Shown one piece after another: positions 52,991 through 62,234 of a stretch of DNA of 64,000 bases. The stretch is from Streptomyces sp. WZ.A104 (GTDB taxonomy: Bacteria; Actinomycetota; Actinomycetes; Streptomycetales; Streptomycetaceae), in assembly GCF_002382885.1 (NCBI RefSeq), contig NZ_NWVL01000005.1, forward strand, positions 1-64,000, given 5' to 3'. Under the pieces are notes generated by a model, which ran no database searches, was not told the origin of the DNA, and was given only the letters and a program-made list of their open reading frames with translations. The number at the start of each line of letters is the position of its first letter. Within the stretch, counting starts at the first letter, position 1. A program made the position numbers and the translations under genes.

Positions 52991-55143
52991 CGACCACCAC
53001 AGCCGCCTCGGCGGCGGTCCGCGGGGCCGTCGGTGTCGCCCACACCCGGGTGGAGGGCCGCGCCAAGGTCACCGGCGCGGCGCGCTACGCGGGCGAGATC
53101 CCCTTCGCCGGGCTGGCCCACGGCTGGCTGGTGCTGTCCACGATCACCCGCGGCCGGATCAGTGACGTCGAGACCGCCCCGGTGCTCGACATGCCGGGCG
53201 TGCTCACGGTCCTGCACCACGGCAACGCCCCACGGCTGAAAACCGACTACGTCGGCCTGCTCGGCGTTCCACCGGACCCGACCGCCGCCGTCTTCCAGGA
53301 CGACAGGGTGCCCCACGCGGGCTGGCCGGTGGCGCTCGTCGTCGCCGAGACGCCCGAGGAGGCCAGGGAGGCCGCCGAAGCGCTCGTCGTGACATACGAG
53401 GAGGAGCCGCACGACACCGCACTCGTCGCCGACCACCCCGACGCCTACGCCGCGAGCGGCCACATGTCCGCGGAGACCGACAAGGGGGACCTGGAGACAC
53501 AACTCGCCGCGTCCGCCGTCGTCGTGGAAGCGGAGTACACCACCCCCGAAGAGCAGCACAGCATGATGGAGCCGCACGCGGCGACAGCCCTGTGGGACGG
53601 TGGCACGCTGGAGGTCGTCGACTCCAACCAGGGCGTCAGCTGGGTCCGGAGCGAGCTGGCCACGATGTTCTCGCTCGACCCCGCCTCCGTACGGGTACGT
53701 TCCGAGCACATCGGCGGCGGCTTCGGCAGCAAGGGCCTGCGCGCCCACCAGGTGTCCGCCGTGATGGCCGCCACCGCACTGCGCCGCCCGGTACGCGTGG
53801 TGATGACCCGCCGTCAGTTGTTCTCGCTGGCCGGATACCGCAGCCCCACCACCCAGCGGATCAGGCTCGGCGCCGACCCCGACGGCCGGCTGCGCGCTCT
53901 GGAACACCGTTCGCTGAACCAGACGTCGACCGTGTACGAGTTCGTCGAACCCGGCGCGGCCGTCGCCCGCGTGCTGTACGACGCCGACGCGCACCGCACC
54001 GCCAACCACGTCGTACGGCTCGACGTACCGACCCCGACCTGGATGCGCGCGCCGGGGGAGGCCCCGGGGTCGTTCGCGATCGAGACGGCCCTCGACGAGC
54101 TCGCCGAACGCTGCGGCGTCGACCCGGTCGAACTGCGACTGCGCAACGAGCCGGAGGTCGGCCCCGTCTCCGGGCTCCCGTTCAGCAGCCGCAACCTGAC
54201 GGCCTGTTTCCGAGAGGGCGCACGCAGGTTCGGCTGGGCGGACCGCGACCCCCGTCCCGGCACGCGGCGCGACGGGCGCTGGCTGCTGGGCACCGGCACG
54301 GCGGCGGGTTCGTACGGAGCCGGGGCCGCCCCTTCCACGGCCCTGCTGACGGCGGAGGCGGACGGTTCCTTCACCGTCCGGATCGCCGCCGCCGACATCG
54401 GCACCGGCGCCCGCACCGCCCTCACCCTGGTCGCCGCCGACGCCCTGGAGACCGCACCCGAACGCGTCCGGGTCCGGATCGGTGACAGCGACTTCGGCCA
54501 TGCCATGATCGCCGGCGGTTCCATGGGCACCCGCTCCTGGGCCTGGGCGGTCACGGCCGCGGCAGCCGAACTGCGGACACGGCTCGCGCCGGGGACGAGC
54601 ATCCCCCCGGAGGGGATCACCGTGCAGTCCGACACCACGGAGGCCATCGGCGCCCTCGCCCAGAAGGAACGGCACTCCTACGGAGCCCAGTTCGCCGAGG
54701 TCGCCGTGGACGTCAGCACCGGCGAGGTCCGGGTGCGCCGGATGCTGGGCATCTTCGCGGCGGGCCGGATCGTGAACCCGCTCACCGCCCGTAACCAGCT
54801 TGTCGGCGGCATGACCTGGGGCATCTCCATGGCCCTGCACGAAGAGGCGGTCCGCGACCGGAACACCGGCGGCCACTACGCACCCGACCTCGCCGGATAC
54901 CACGTGGCAACCCACGCCGACGTCCCGGACATCGAGGCGGACTGGGTGGACGACCACGACCCGGACGACCCGGTCGGCATCAAGGGCATCGGCGAGGTCG
55001 GCATCGTGGGCGCGGCGGCGGCCGTCGCCAACGCGGTCTGGCACGCGACCGGTGTACGCCACCGGCACCTGCCGATCCGTCCCGACCGGGTCCTGGAGGC
55101 GTCGATGCGGACCCCGGCGGACAGAGGAGCGGCGGATGCTTGA
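52987..55143 (+). CDS. paoC: Molybdenum aldehyde oxidoreductase, molybdopterin-binding subunit (PaoC/YagR-like)
   Basis: Catalytic subunit of 718 residues. Moco-binding blocks: IGGGFGSKGLRAHQ near residue 240, MRAPGEAPGSFAIE near 355, and the active-site glutamate in GIKGIGEVGIVG near 665. The N-terminal domain begins HTRVEGRAKVTGAARYAGE. It oxidises aldehydes or N-heterocycles; the substrate is not readable. The start of the XdhC-type maturation gene overlaps its end by 8 bp. Confidence 0.94.
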   Translation: MTTTTAASAAVRGAVGVAHTRVEGRAKVTGAARYAGEIPFAGLAHGWLVLSTITRGRISDVETAPVLDMPGVLTVLHHGNAPRLKTDYVGLLGVPPDPTAAVFQDDRVPHAGWPVALVVAETPEEAREAAEALVVTYEEEPHDTALVADHPDAYAASGHMSAETDKGDLETQLAASAVVVEAEYTTPEEQHSMMEPHAATALWDGGTLEVVDSNQGVSWVRSELATMFSLDPASVRVRSEHIGGGFGSKGLRAHQVSAVMAATALRRPVRVVMTRRQLFSLAGYRSPTTQRIRLGADPDGRLRALEHRSLNQTSTVYEFVEPGAAVARVLYDADAHRTANHVVRLDVPTPTWMRAPGEAPGSFAIETALDELAERCGVDPVELRLRNEPEVGPVSGLPFSSRNLTACFREGARRFGWADRDPRPGTRRDGRWLLGTGTAAGSYGAGAAPSTALLTAEADGSFTVRIAAADIGTGARTALTLVAADALETAPERVRVRIGDSDFGHAMIAGGSMGTRSWAWAVTAAAAELRTRLAPGTSIPPEGITVQSDTTEAIGALAQKERHSYGAQFAEVAVDVSTGEVRVRRMLGIFAAGRIVNPLTARNQLVGGMTWGISMALHEEAVRDRNTGGHYAPDLAGYHVATHADVPDIEADWVDDHDPDDPVGIKGIGEVGIVGAAAAVANAVWHATGVRHRHLPIRPDRVLEASMRTPADRGAADA

Positions 55144-56266
55144 CATCGCCGGCGAGCTGCACCGGTGGATGGCGGAGGGCCGGGAGTTCGCCGTCGGCAC
55201 CGTCGTCACCACCGGCGGCAGCGCGCCGCGCGGACCCGGTGCCGCCCTCGCCGTGGACAGCGCGGGCACAGTGATCGGATCGGTCTCCGGAGGCTGTGTG
55301 GAGGGCGCGGTGTACGAACTGTGCGCGGGGGCCCTCCAGGACGGCGAAGCCGTGCGCGAACGGTTCGGCTACAGCGGCGAGGATGCCTTCGCGGTGGGGC
55401 TGACCTGCGGCGGGGTCATCGACGTGATGGTCACTCCGGTCCGCGCCGACTCGCCGGACCGGGCGGTGCTGCGGGCCGCCCTCGCCGTGGCGGCCTCCGG
55501 CGCGGCCGGGGCACTCGCCCGGGTGGTCAGCGGCCCCGACGGGCTTCTGGGGCGCTCCCTGCTCGTCCGCGCCGACGGCACCCACGAGGGCGGACTCGGC
55601 GGCCACCCGGCGCTGGACCGTACGGCGGCGGCCGAGGCCCGGGCCCTGTTGGACGCCGGTCGCACCGGCACCGTCGAACTCTCCGAGGACGGGTCGCACT
55701 GCCCCGGCGGGCTCACCCTGCTCGTCGAGACCAGGGTTCCACCGCCCCGCATGATCGTCTTCGGTGCGGTCGACTTCGCCGCGGCGCTGGTGCGGGTGGG
55801 CAAGTTCCTCGGCCACCACGTGACGGTGTGCGACGCCCGGCCCGTCTTCGCCACCCCGGCCCGGTTCCCCGAGGCCGACGAAGTCGTCGTCGACTGGCCG
55901 CACCGCTATCTGCGGCGCACCCCCACCGACGCGCGCACGGTGCTGTGCGTGCTGACGCACGAGGCCCGGTTCGACGTACCGCTCCTCACGGAGGCACTGC
56001 GGATGCCCATCGCGTTCGTCGGCGCGATGGGCTCACGCCGCACCCACGAGGAACGGACACGGCGGCTGCGCGAGGCGGGCCTGAACGAGCGCGAACTGAA
56101 CCGGCTGCGTTCGCCCATCGGCCTCGATCTCGGAGCCCGTACGCCGGAGGAGACCGCCCTGTCCATCGCGGCGGAGATCGTGGCGGCCCGGCACGGCGGC
56201 ACGGGCCTGCCGCTCACCGGCGGTGCGGTGCCCATCCACCGGCACCTGTCCGGGGCGAGCGCCTGA
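55136..56266 (+). CDS. xdhC: XdhC/CoxF-family molybdenum-cofactor maturation protein (PaoD-like)
   Basis: Protein of 376 residues that binds and sulfurates molybdopterin cytosine dinucleotide before insertion into the large subunit. The XdhC N-domain [20 protein letters not shown] and SVSGGCVEGAVYE (with the conserved cysteine) and GLTCGGVIDVMV are visible; the C-terminal Rossmann domain has FGAVDFAAALVRVGKFLGHH and FVGAMGSRRTHEERTRRL. It ends the four-gene operon. Overlap with the catalytic subunit gene indicates coupled expression. Confidence 0.93.
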   Translation: MLDIAGELHRWMAEGREFAVGTVVTTGGSAPRGPGAALAVDSAGTVIGSVSGGCVEGAVYELCAGALQDGEAVRERFGYSGEDAFAVGLTCGGVIDVMVTPVRADSPDRAVLRAALAVAASGAAGALARVVSGPDGLLGRSLLVRADGTHEGGLGGHPALDRTAAAEARALLDAGRTGTVELSEDGSHCPGGLTLLVETRVPPPRMIVFGAVDFAAALVRVGKFLGHHVTVCDARPVFATPARFPEADEVVVDWPHRYLRRTPTDARTVLCVLTHEARFDVPLLTEALRMPIAFVGAMGSRRTHEERTRRLREAGLNERELNRLRSPIGLDLGARTPEETALSIAAEIVAARHGGTGLPLTGGAVPIHRHLSGASA

Positions 56267-56633
56267 CGAGGGGGACTTCCGCGCGGGCCCCCGCGAGCCG
56301 GACGGTCGGCCCGGCGGCGTGGTGTCCGACTCGGTGGCGTCCTGCGCGGACGTAGATCCGCTCCTCGGTGAGAACCCGCTCGAACTCCGAGGCGTCCCCG
56401 ATCCGCGTGGTGATCGTGCCCAGCGCCCGGCCGAAGTCGTGGGAGCCCTTGCCTCCGACGCCCTCGGGGTGCACCCGGTACTCAGTGCAGCGGCGCATAC
56501 GACGGTCGGCGCCGGCACACGGCGTGTCACAACAGGACTCCGCATCATCCGCACAGGCCATGCGCCCGATGCGGCATGCTCCCCCCTGCGGGGTGCAGTC
56601 CATGCCGTTTCAGATGCCGTTCGAGTCGCGGTT
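56267..56633. other. Intergenic region with a possible gene fragment on the minus strand
   Basis: 367 bp between the XdhC gene and the amidase gene. On the minus strand, about 56510-56270, a frame reads YRVHPEGVGGKGSHDFGRAL and FERVLTEERIYVRAGRHR, which looks more protein-like than its surroundings, but it has no clear start and no family I recognise. It may be a small unassigned gene or a fragment. Confidence 0.25.
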
Positions 56634-57215
56634 TCAGACGCGGTTGACGAGCCGGAGGTAGCGGTCCCAGTCCCAGTGGACACCGGGGTCGGTGTGGTCG
56701 CTGCCCGGTACTTCGTGGTGGCCCACGATGTGTTGGCGGTCCTTGGGGATGCCGTGGCGTTCGCAGATGTCGGCCGTGAGCTCCGCCGAGCGCAGGTACA
56801 TGACGTCCGTGAAGAACTCCGGCCGGTCCACCCACCCCTCGTGCTCGATGCCGACGCTCCGGGTGTTCCAGTTCCAGTTGCCCGCATGCCAGGCGATGTC
56901 CCGCTCGCGCACGCACTGGGCCACGAAACCGTCGCCCGAGCGAACCACGTAATGGGCCGACACCTGCTTGGCCGGATCGCGGAAGATGCCCGCGGTCGGG
57001 GTGAACAACTGCTGTGCGACATGGATGACGACGCGGTCGACCCGGCGCTCCGAAGGGCGGGCGGGGACGGTGTAGTTGGCGGGAGAGGCCGGAGCCCACA
57101 GGGCGGTCGCGTAGTCCGTGACGCCATCCGGCGCCGCCACGGCCCGGACCGATGACGGCAGGGCGGCCGCCGCCGTCGTCACGGCGGCGCACTGAAGGAT
57201 CCTTCTGCGGTACAA
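56634..57215 (-). CDS. Secreted N-acetylmuramoyl-L-alanine amidase (PGRP / Amidase_2)
   Basis: Zinc amidase of 193 residues that cleaves the link between peptidoglycan glycan and stem peptide. Zinc and active-site region: VVIHVAQQLFTP, then AHYVVRSGDGFVAQCV, IAWHAGNWNWNTRSVGIEHEG, and HHEVPGSDHTDPGVHWDW near the end. The head LYRRRILQCAAVTTAAAAL is a twin-arginine-like signal. TTG at 57215 is chosen, with GGAG 5 bp upstream; a GTG two codons earlier and an ATG at 57398 are alternatives. A single gene. Confidence 0.88.
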   Translation of the reverse strand: MYRRRILQCAAVTTAAAALPSSVRAVAAPDGVTDYATALWAPASPANYTVPARPSERRVDRVVIHVAQQLFTPTAGIFRDPAKQVSAHYVVRSGDGFVAQCVRERDIAWHAGNWNWNTRSVGIEHEGWVDRPEFFTDVMYLRSAELTADICERHGIPKDRQHIVGHHEVPGSDHTDPGVHWDWDRYLRLVNRV

Positions 57216-57569
57216 CGGCACTCCAGGTGCTGGGGGCGGGGCGAGGGCGGGGCCTGCGGGGCCGTCGCGGCGAGGGGGCACCACCGCCCGCCGGTCGCTC
57301 CCCGCAGATGCAGATGACGAGCCCACCGGGCCTACGGTTCCCGAACGCCTACCCGCAACAGCAACCGCAACCGCAACGCAGGCGGCGCTGTCCCGCACTT
57401 GCCCGGCCCTGCCCGGAGCCGGCCGCGCCAGGCCTCGGGGCCCGTGCCTTCGGGCCCGTCTTTCCCTGCCCGCGCTTGGGGCACCCGCCTCCCACCCCCG
57501 TGCTCCGGCCCTCGCGCCCCGCGCACCCGCCCGGGACCGTCCCGCCCCCGCAGCCGTACGCCCGACCCC
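57216..57569. other. Intergenic region with CAACCG-type short repeats
   Basis: 354 bp of very C-rich sequence before the amidase gene and after the SWIM-protein gene. A short run of CAGCAACCGCAACCGCAACG lies near 57359-57378. I see no gene and no clear promoter; the amidase promoter should be here. Confidence 0.4.
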
Positions 57570-58946
57570 TCAGCCCATGCCGTCCGGCACCGCGCCACCG
57601 GCCCCCGCCAGCGCACTCGCCGGGTCGTCGTCCGACGGTCCGGCGGGTACCCAGCGGCCGCGCTCCTTGCGGTAGGGCCACCACCGCCCGTCGCGGTCGA
57701 ACCGGAGCTGGACGTCGGCGCCCACCACCGTCCAGCGCGACCGGCCGCCTGCCCGCAGCGTCGGCCGCTCGCCCGTCTCCCAGGCCGAGGCGAGTTGGGC
57801 GCGGGCCCGCGCCAGTGCGTCCGCGTCCGGCTCCCACTCCTCCTCCAGCACGGTGAGCGCGGCGACCCCGCCGTACCGCCAGGCGTCGACCGCCGCAGCC
57901 AGCTCGGCGCGCTGCCGGCCCGAGCCCGCGGCCAGCCGGGAGGCGATCCACGGTTCCGGCCGGGCGTCAGCGGCCAGCCGTACCGCATCCTGCCGCGGCG
58001 TCAGTTCCACCGGCAGCGGCTGGCCCCCGTGCCCCGGAACCAGTGCGTCCAGGAGCATCCGGTGGGCCCGTACCGCACTGTCGGCGGCCAGCACCTCCAG
58101 CGCCGGCGGGTCGATCCCGGGCACCGGACCGGCCTCCGTGTCCAGTGACGGCCCGGGCCCCGGTTCGGCGGGCACCGGCGGGGGAGCGGGGAGCGGTGGC
58201 AGGATCCCGTCGGCGGCGAACGCCTCACCGGCCGGGACCCCACGGACCTCCCGGCCCGCGTCCCGAGCGGTCTCCGGAGCCCAGCCGTCCGCATCCCGGG
58301 CGGCGCAGGCGGTGCTGCGCACCTGGAGTTCGTCCAGCAGCCGCCGCTCGTCGCGTCCCCGCAACAGCAGCAGTACGAACGGGTCCTCGTCCAGCAACCG
58401 TGCCACCTGGTAGCACAGCGCACCCGAATGCGGGCAGTGGTCCCAGGCCCCGCAGGTGCACTCGGGCTCCAAGTCACCGATGCCGGGCAGCAGATCGACC
58501 CCGGCGCCCGCCGCGTCCTCCACCAGGTGCGGCGGCATCTCCCGGTCCAGCAGGGCCGCGATGTGCCCGGCCCGGTCCACGGCCATGTCCAGGAACCGGT
58601 CCCACGCACCCGGGCCGAGTCGCTGCAACAGCACGTCGCCGCGGTGGGCCGTGCCGTCCCGGTCCCGTACCACCGCCGTGATCCGGCCCGGACGTACCGA
58701 GACCGCCCCGACCCGGCCCTCCCGGGCCAGTCGCCGCCCCTTCTTGAGCTGCTCACCGTCGAGAGCCGTGTCCTCCAGGGCCTTGAGCCACGCCAGGCCC
58801 CACCAGGACGTGGCGAACCCGCGCCCCCGCGCCGGAGGCAGCGCCGCGAACGTACGCTCCGGCCCACCGCGCCCCTCCCGCGATGCCCCGTCGTCGTCCC
58901 GGTCCGATGCGTCGTAGTCGTGGTACTCGTATGCGTCGTCGCTCAT
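57570..58946 (-). CDS. SWIM zinc-finger protein paired with SNF2 helicase
   Basis: Protein of 458 residues. The SWIM finger (CxCx(n)CxH) is visible as ECTCGAWDHCPHSGALCYQV near residue 163. Before it, FATSWWGLAWLKALEDTALD and GRRLAREGRVGAVSVRPG are the usual N-terminal blocks of these helicase partners; after residue 260 a Pro-rich linker leads to a helical C-terminus. ATG at 58946 overlaps the helicase stop (ATGA at 58943-58946), so both are translated together. A DNA-repair or nucleic-acid-remodelling complex with the helicase is inferred; no catalytic motif is present. Confidence 0.85.
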   Translation of the reverse strand: MSDDAYEYHDYDASDRDDDGASREGRGGPERTFAALPPARGRGFATSWWGLAWLKALEDTALDGEQLKKGRRLAREGRVGAVSVRPGRITAVVRDRDGTAHRGDVLLQRLGPGAWDRFLDMAVDRAGHIAALLDREMPPHLVEDAAGAGVDLLPGIGDLEPECTCGAWDHCPHSGALCYQVARLLDEDPFVLLLLRGRDERRLLDELQVRSTACAARDADGWAPETARDAGREVRGVPAGEAFAADGILPPLPAPPPVPAEPGPGPSLDTEAGPVPGIDPPALEVLAADSAVRAHRMLLDALVPGHGGQPLPVELTPRQDAVRLAADARPEPWIASRLAAGSGRQRAELAAAVDAWRYGGVAALTVLEEEWEPDADALARARAQLASAWETGERPTLRAGGRSRWTVVGADVQLRFDRDGRWWPYRKERGRWVPAGPSDDDPASALAGAGGAVPDGMG

Positions 58947-61900
58947 CGTGCGCCCCCTCGCAGCTCGACCAGGTCGGCCAGTTCCGCATCGGTCAGTTCC
59001 GTCAGCGCCGCCTCGCCGGAGCCGAGCACCGCCTCCGCGAGGCCCTGCTTGCGGGCGAGCATCTCGGCGATCCGGTCCTCGATCGTGCCCTCGGCGATCA
59101 GCCGGTGGACCTGCACCGGCTGGGTCTGCCCGATCCGGTACGCCCGGTCCGTCGCCTGTGCCTCGACCGCCGGGTTCCACCAGCGGTCGAAGTGCACGAC
59201 ATGACCGGCCCGGGTCAGATTGAGCCCCGTACCCGCCGCCTTGAGCGACAACAGGAACACCGGCGCCTCGCCCGCCTGGAAGAGGTTCACCATCTCCTCG
59301 CGCCGCGCCACCGGCGTACCGCCGTGCAGGAACTGCGTACGCACCCCGCGTGCTGCCAGGTGCTCCTCCAGCAGCCGGGCCATCCGCACGTACTGCGTGA
59401 ACACGAGCACCGAACCCTGCTCGGCCAGGATCGTGTCCAGGAGCTCGTCCAGCAGCTCGACCTTCCCCGACCGGTCCGCGATCCTCGGCCGCTCCTCGTT
59501 GAGGTACTGCGCCGGGTGGTTGCAGATCTGCTTCAACGCCGTGAGCAGCTTCATCACGAGGCCCCGCCGTTCGAACCCGTCCGCGCCGGAGATCTCCGCC
59601 AGCGTCTCGCGCACCACCGCCTCGTACAGGCCGGTCTGCTCCGCCGTCAGCGACACCGTCCGGTCGGTCTCCGTCTTCGGCGGCAGCTCGGGCGCGATAC
59701 CCGGATCGGACTTACGGCGCCGCAGCAGGAAGGGCCGCACCAGCGCGGACAGCCGTTCCGCCGCGCCCGGGTCGGTGCCGCCCTCGACGGCGGCGGCGTA
59801 CCGGCTGCGGAACGTGCCCAGCCGCCCGAGCAGCCCGGGGGTCGTCCAGTCGAGGATCGCCCACAGCTCCGACAGGTTGTTCTCCACCGGGGTGCCGGTG
59901 AGGGCCACGCGCGCCTGTGCGCCGATGGTCCGCAGCTGCTTGGCCGTCGCCGAGTGCGGGTTCTTGACGTGCTGGGCCTCGTCGATGACGAGCATGCCCC
60001 AGGCCACCTCGGCCAGCCGGGGCGCGTCGAGCCGCATCGTGCCGTACGTCGTCAGGACGAACCCGCCGTCCACCACCCCCTCCAGGGAGCGCGACGCGCC
60101 GTGGAAGCGGCGGACGGGGGTGCCCGGGGCGAACTTCTCGATCTCCCGCTGCCAGTTGCCCATCAGGGAGGTCGGGCACACCACCAGCGTCGGCCCGGCC
60201 GTGTCCTGGTCACCCCGGCGATGCAGATGCAGCGCGATGAGCGTGATGGTCTTGCCCAGTCCCATGTCGTCGGCGAGGCAGGCCCCCAGACCCAGCGAGG
60301 TCATGGTGTTCAGCCAGTTCAGACCGCGCAGCTGATAGTCGCGCAGCGTCGCGGTGAGCGCCTCGGGCTGTCCGACCTGCCGGTGGGCCGCGGACTCCGG
60401 GTCGGCCAGCCGGTCCCGCAGCTGCCGCAGCCAGCCGGTCGCCTCCACCTCCACACGACGGCCGTCCACCTCCGCGGAACCCGTCAGCACCGCGCTCAGC
60501 GCGTCGATCGGAGTGACCTTGCGGTCCTGGGTCTCCCGGGCCCGGCGTGCCTCCTCGGGGTCGATCAGTACCCACTGGTCACGCAGCCGGACGATGGGAC
60601 GGTTCGACTCGGCGAGCCGGTCGAGCTCCTCGCGGGTCAGTCTCCGGTCGCCCAGCGCGAAGCGCCAGTCGAAGGCCAGGAGCGCGTCGGCCGACAGGAA
60701 CGAGGGCGTGTCCGCCGTGGTACGCCCCTGCCGCCCGGCCCCCGTGCCGTCGGTATCCCGGTCCGAGGATGCCGCGTCGTCCGGATTCCGGTCCGGGGAC
60801 GCCGCGGTCTCCGGCCCGACCACCGCTCGCGCGGTCAGCTTTCTGGCGAGCTCCTTGGGCCAGTGCACCTGTACGCCCGCGGCGGCCAGGGCGCGCGAGG
60901 CGGAGCCCAGCAGTTCGGCGATCTCCTCATCGGCCGGTTCCACCGAGTCGGGCACCGCAGCGGAGAGCAGCGGCGCCAGCGGGGGCCAGGCGCGGGCGGC
61001 GCGCCGCAGGGTGAGGAGGGCGTCCATCCGGGCCCGAGGCCCGAACACTGCGGCCGTCCGCGCGCCCCCGGCCCATACCTCGGCCGCATCGGCGACCAGG
61101 GAGGGGTCGCTGACGCTGTGGATCTGAAGCACGGCCCGGAACGCGGGAGCCTTCCCGTCCGGCGCGTTGCTGTCCGCAGGGCCGGGCGCGTCCCCCGGTG
61201 CGCCTGCGGCCGGGGCCACGCCCGAGATCTCGATACGCAACGAGAGCCGTGCGCCCGCGTCGTGACCGGCCGCCACATCGGCCGCCCAGGCCCGCCCCTC
61301 GGGCAGCCGCTGCGGCTCCGGGGCGGCGTACGCGGGGCCTGCGGCGACGAAACCGGCGGCAGGGGTACGGGGCATCGTGTCGGCCACGGCATCGAGGAAC
61401 GCCCGCAGCAGCCCCTCCGGTTCGGGCAGCAGCGGTTGGTCGGTGGCCCCTTCCGGTGTCCGCGTGCCGCCTGCGTACGGGAGCGGGGTCGCGTGCGCGC
61501 TCGGGGGCATCGACGCGGCCATTTCCCGGAGCCGTTCGAGGTCCTCGGTGCTGAGCGGGCCGATTCGCCAGGCGTCGTGGTCGGTGGGGCTCAGCCCCGG
61601 CAGCAGCAAGCCGCGCGCGACGAACTGGAGCGCCAGAAGCCCGGCGGCGCCCCAGAAGGCGACGGACGGGGATGCCTGGGCGTCGGCGCGCGCCCGGGTC
61701 AGCACCGGCAGAGCGTTCCGTACGGGAAGGTGCAGGGCCGCGACAGTGCGGCGGCGCAGGTCGGCTCCGACAACGGTCAGATCAGAAACGGCCGTCTCCG
61801 ACGAGATCCCGGGAGCGGCGGGAAGGGTGCTAATGTCCGGGTTCCAGAACGCGATCCGGCCGGTACGGGCCGGGTCCGCCGGGACGAAGACCGCAGAGCA

Positions 61901-61951
61901 GCGGGACAGTTCGGTGACCTCGGAGGGCGTTGCCGCAGGGTGCCTGTGCAC
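58943..61951 (-). CDS. SNF2/RapA-family DEAD/DEAH-like helicase
   Basis: ATP-driven translocase of about 1002 residues. Motif I is DDMGLGKTITLIAL, motif II DEAQHVKNP (DEAQ), motif III ALTGTPVENNLSELW, motif V AGTGLNLTRAGHVVHFD and motif VI QATDRAYRIGQTQPVQVHRL. The N-terminal 550 residues hold the SNF2-associated domain of this bacterial group. GTG at 61951 is a guess supported by typical length; GAGGA lies 13 bp upstream, rather far, and the frame stays open to 62140. The SWIM-protein gene overlaps its stop. Likely in DNA repair or replication-fork processing. Confidence 0.9.
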   Translation of the reverse strand: MHRHPAATPSEVTELSRCSAVFVPADPARTGRIAFWNPDISTLPAAPGISSETAVSDLTVVGADLRRRTVAALHLPVRNALPVLTRARADAQASPSVAFWGAAGLLALQFVARGLLLPGLSPTDHDAWRIGPLSTEDLERLREMAASMPPSAHATPLPYAGGTRTPEGATDQPLLPEPEGLLRAFLDAVADTMPRTPAAGFVAAGPAYAAPEPQRLPEGRAWAADVAAGHDAGARLSLRIEISGVAPAAGAPGDAPGPADSNAPDGKAPAFRAVLQIHSVSDPSLVADAAEVWAGGARTAAVFGPRARMDALLTLRRAARAWPPLAPLLSAAVPDSVEPADEEIAELLGSASRALAAAGVQVHWPKELARKLTARAVVGPETAASPDRNPDDAASSDRDTDGTGAGRQGRTTADTPSFLSADALLAFDWRFALGDRRLTREELDRLAESNRPIVRLRDQWVLIDPEEARRARETQDRKVTPIDALSAVLTGSAEVDGRRVEVEATGWLRQLRDRLADPESAAHRQVGQPEALTATLRDYQLRGLNWLNTMTSLGLGACLADDMGLGKTITLIALHLHRRGDQDTAGPTLVVCPTSLMGNWQREIEKFAPGTPVRRFHGASRSLEGVVDGGFVLTTYGTMRLDAPRLAEVAWGMLVIDEAQHVKNPHSATAKQLRTIGAQARVALTGTPVENNLSELWAILDWTTPGLLGRLGTFRSRYAAAVEGGTDPGAAERLSALVRPFLLRRRKSDPGIAPELPPKTETDRTVSLTAEQTGLYEAVVRETLAEISGADGFERRGLVMKLLTALKQICNHPAQYLNEERPRIADRSGKVELLDELLDTILAEQGSVLVFTQYVRMARLLEEHLAARGVRTQFLHGGTPVARREEMVNLFQAGEAPVFLLSLKAAGTGLNLTRAGHVVHFDRWWNPAVEAQATDRAYRIGQTQPVQVHRLIAEGTIEDRIAEMLARKQGLAEAVLGSGEAALTELTDAELADLVELRGGAR

Positions 61952-62157
61952 AGCGATGTCGAATTCCTCAAATTTGACTAGTGGGTCAGGGTCGCCGAGG
62001 GTACTCCATCTCGTGCGACAACGGGCCGTTGTGTTATGTGATCTATGCCACTTCTGTGGGGTGGTCGCGATCGAGGGTGCAGCCAGCACCACCCTGTGGC
62101 ACGGGGGTATGCCCCAGGCGAACCAGGGGGATGGCGCCATGGCTGCCGCGCACCTCT

Positions 62158-62195
62158 GATCCGTACGTTCGGGAGGTCAGCTGATCCGTACGTTC
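62158..62195 (+). promoter_or_regulatory. Direct repeat before the desaturase gene
   Basis: TGATCCGTACGTTC occurs at 62158-62171 and again at 62182-62195, 24 bp apart, 40 bp before the desaturase start. Each copy contains the palindrome CGTACG. This is a likely binding site for a lipid-responsive regulator that is not in the window. Confidence 0.5.
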
Positions 62196-62234
62196 TACGA
62201 GGTCGGCGCAGAGGTTCCAGAGACCGGAGACTCC

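Noticed and set aside
52678-55269. 863-codon open frame on the minus strand
   Set aside because: Antisense to the PaoB/PaoC-like genes; no motif and typical antisense composition.
58883-61981. 1032-codon open frame on the plus strand
   Set aside because: It is antisense to the SNF2 helicase, whose motifs are unmistakable. The frame is rich in Arg, Gly, Pro and His and is open only because of the high GC content.
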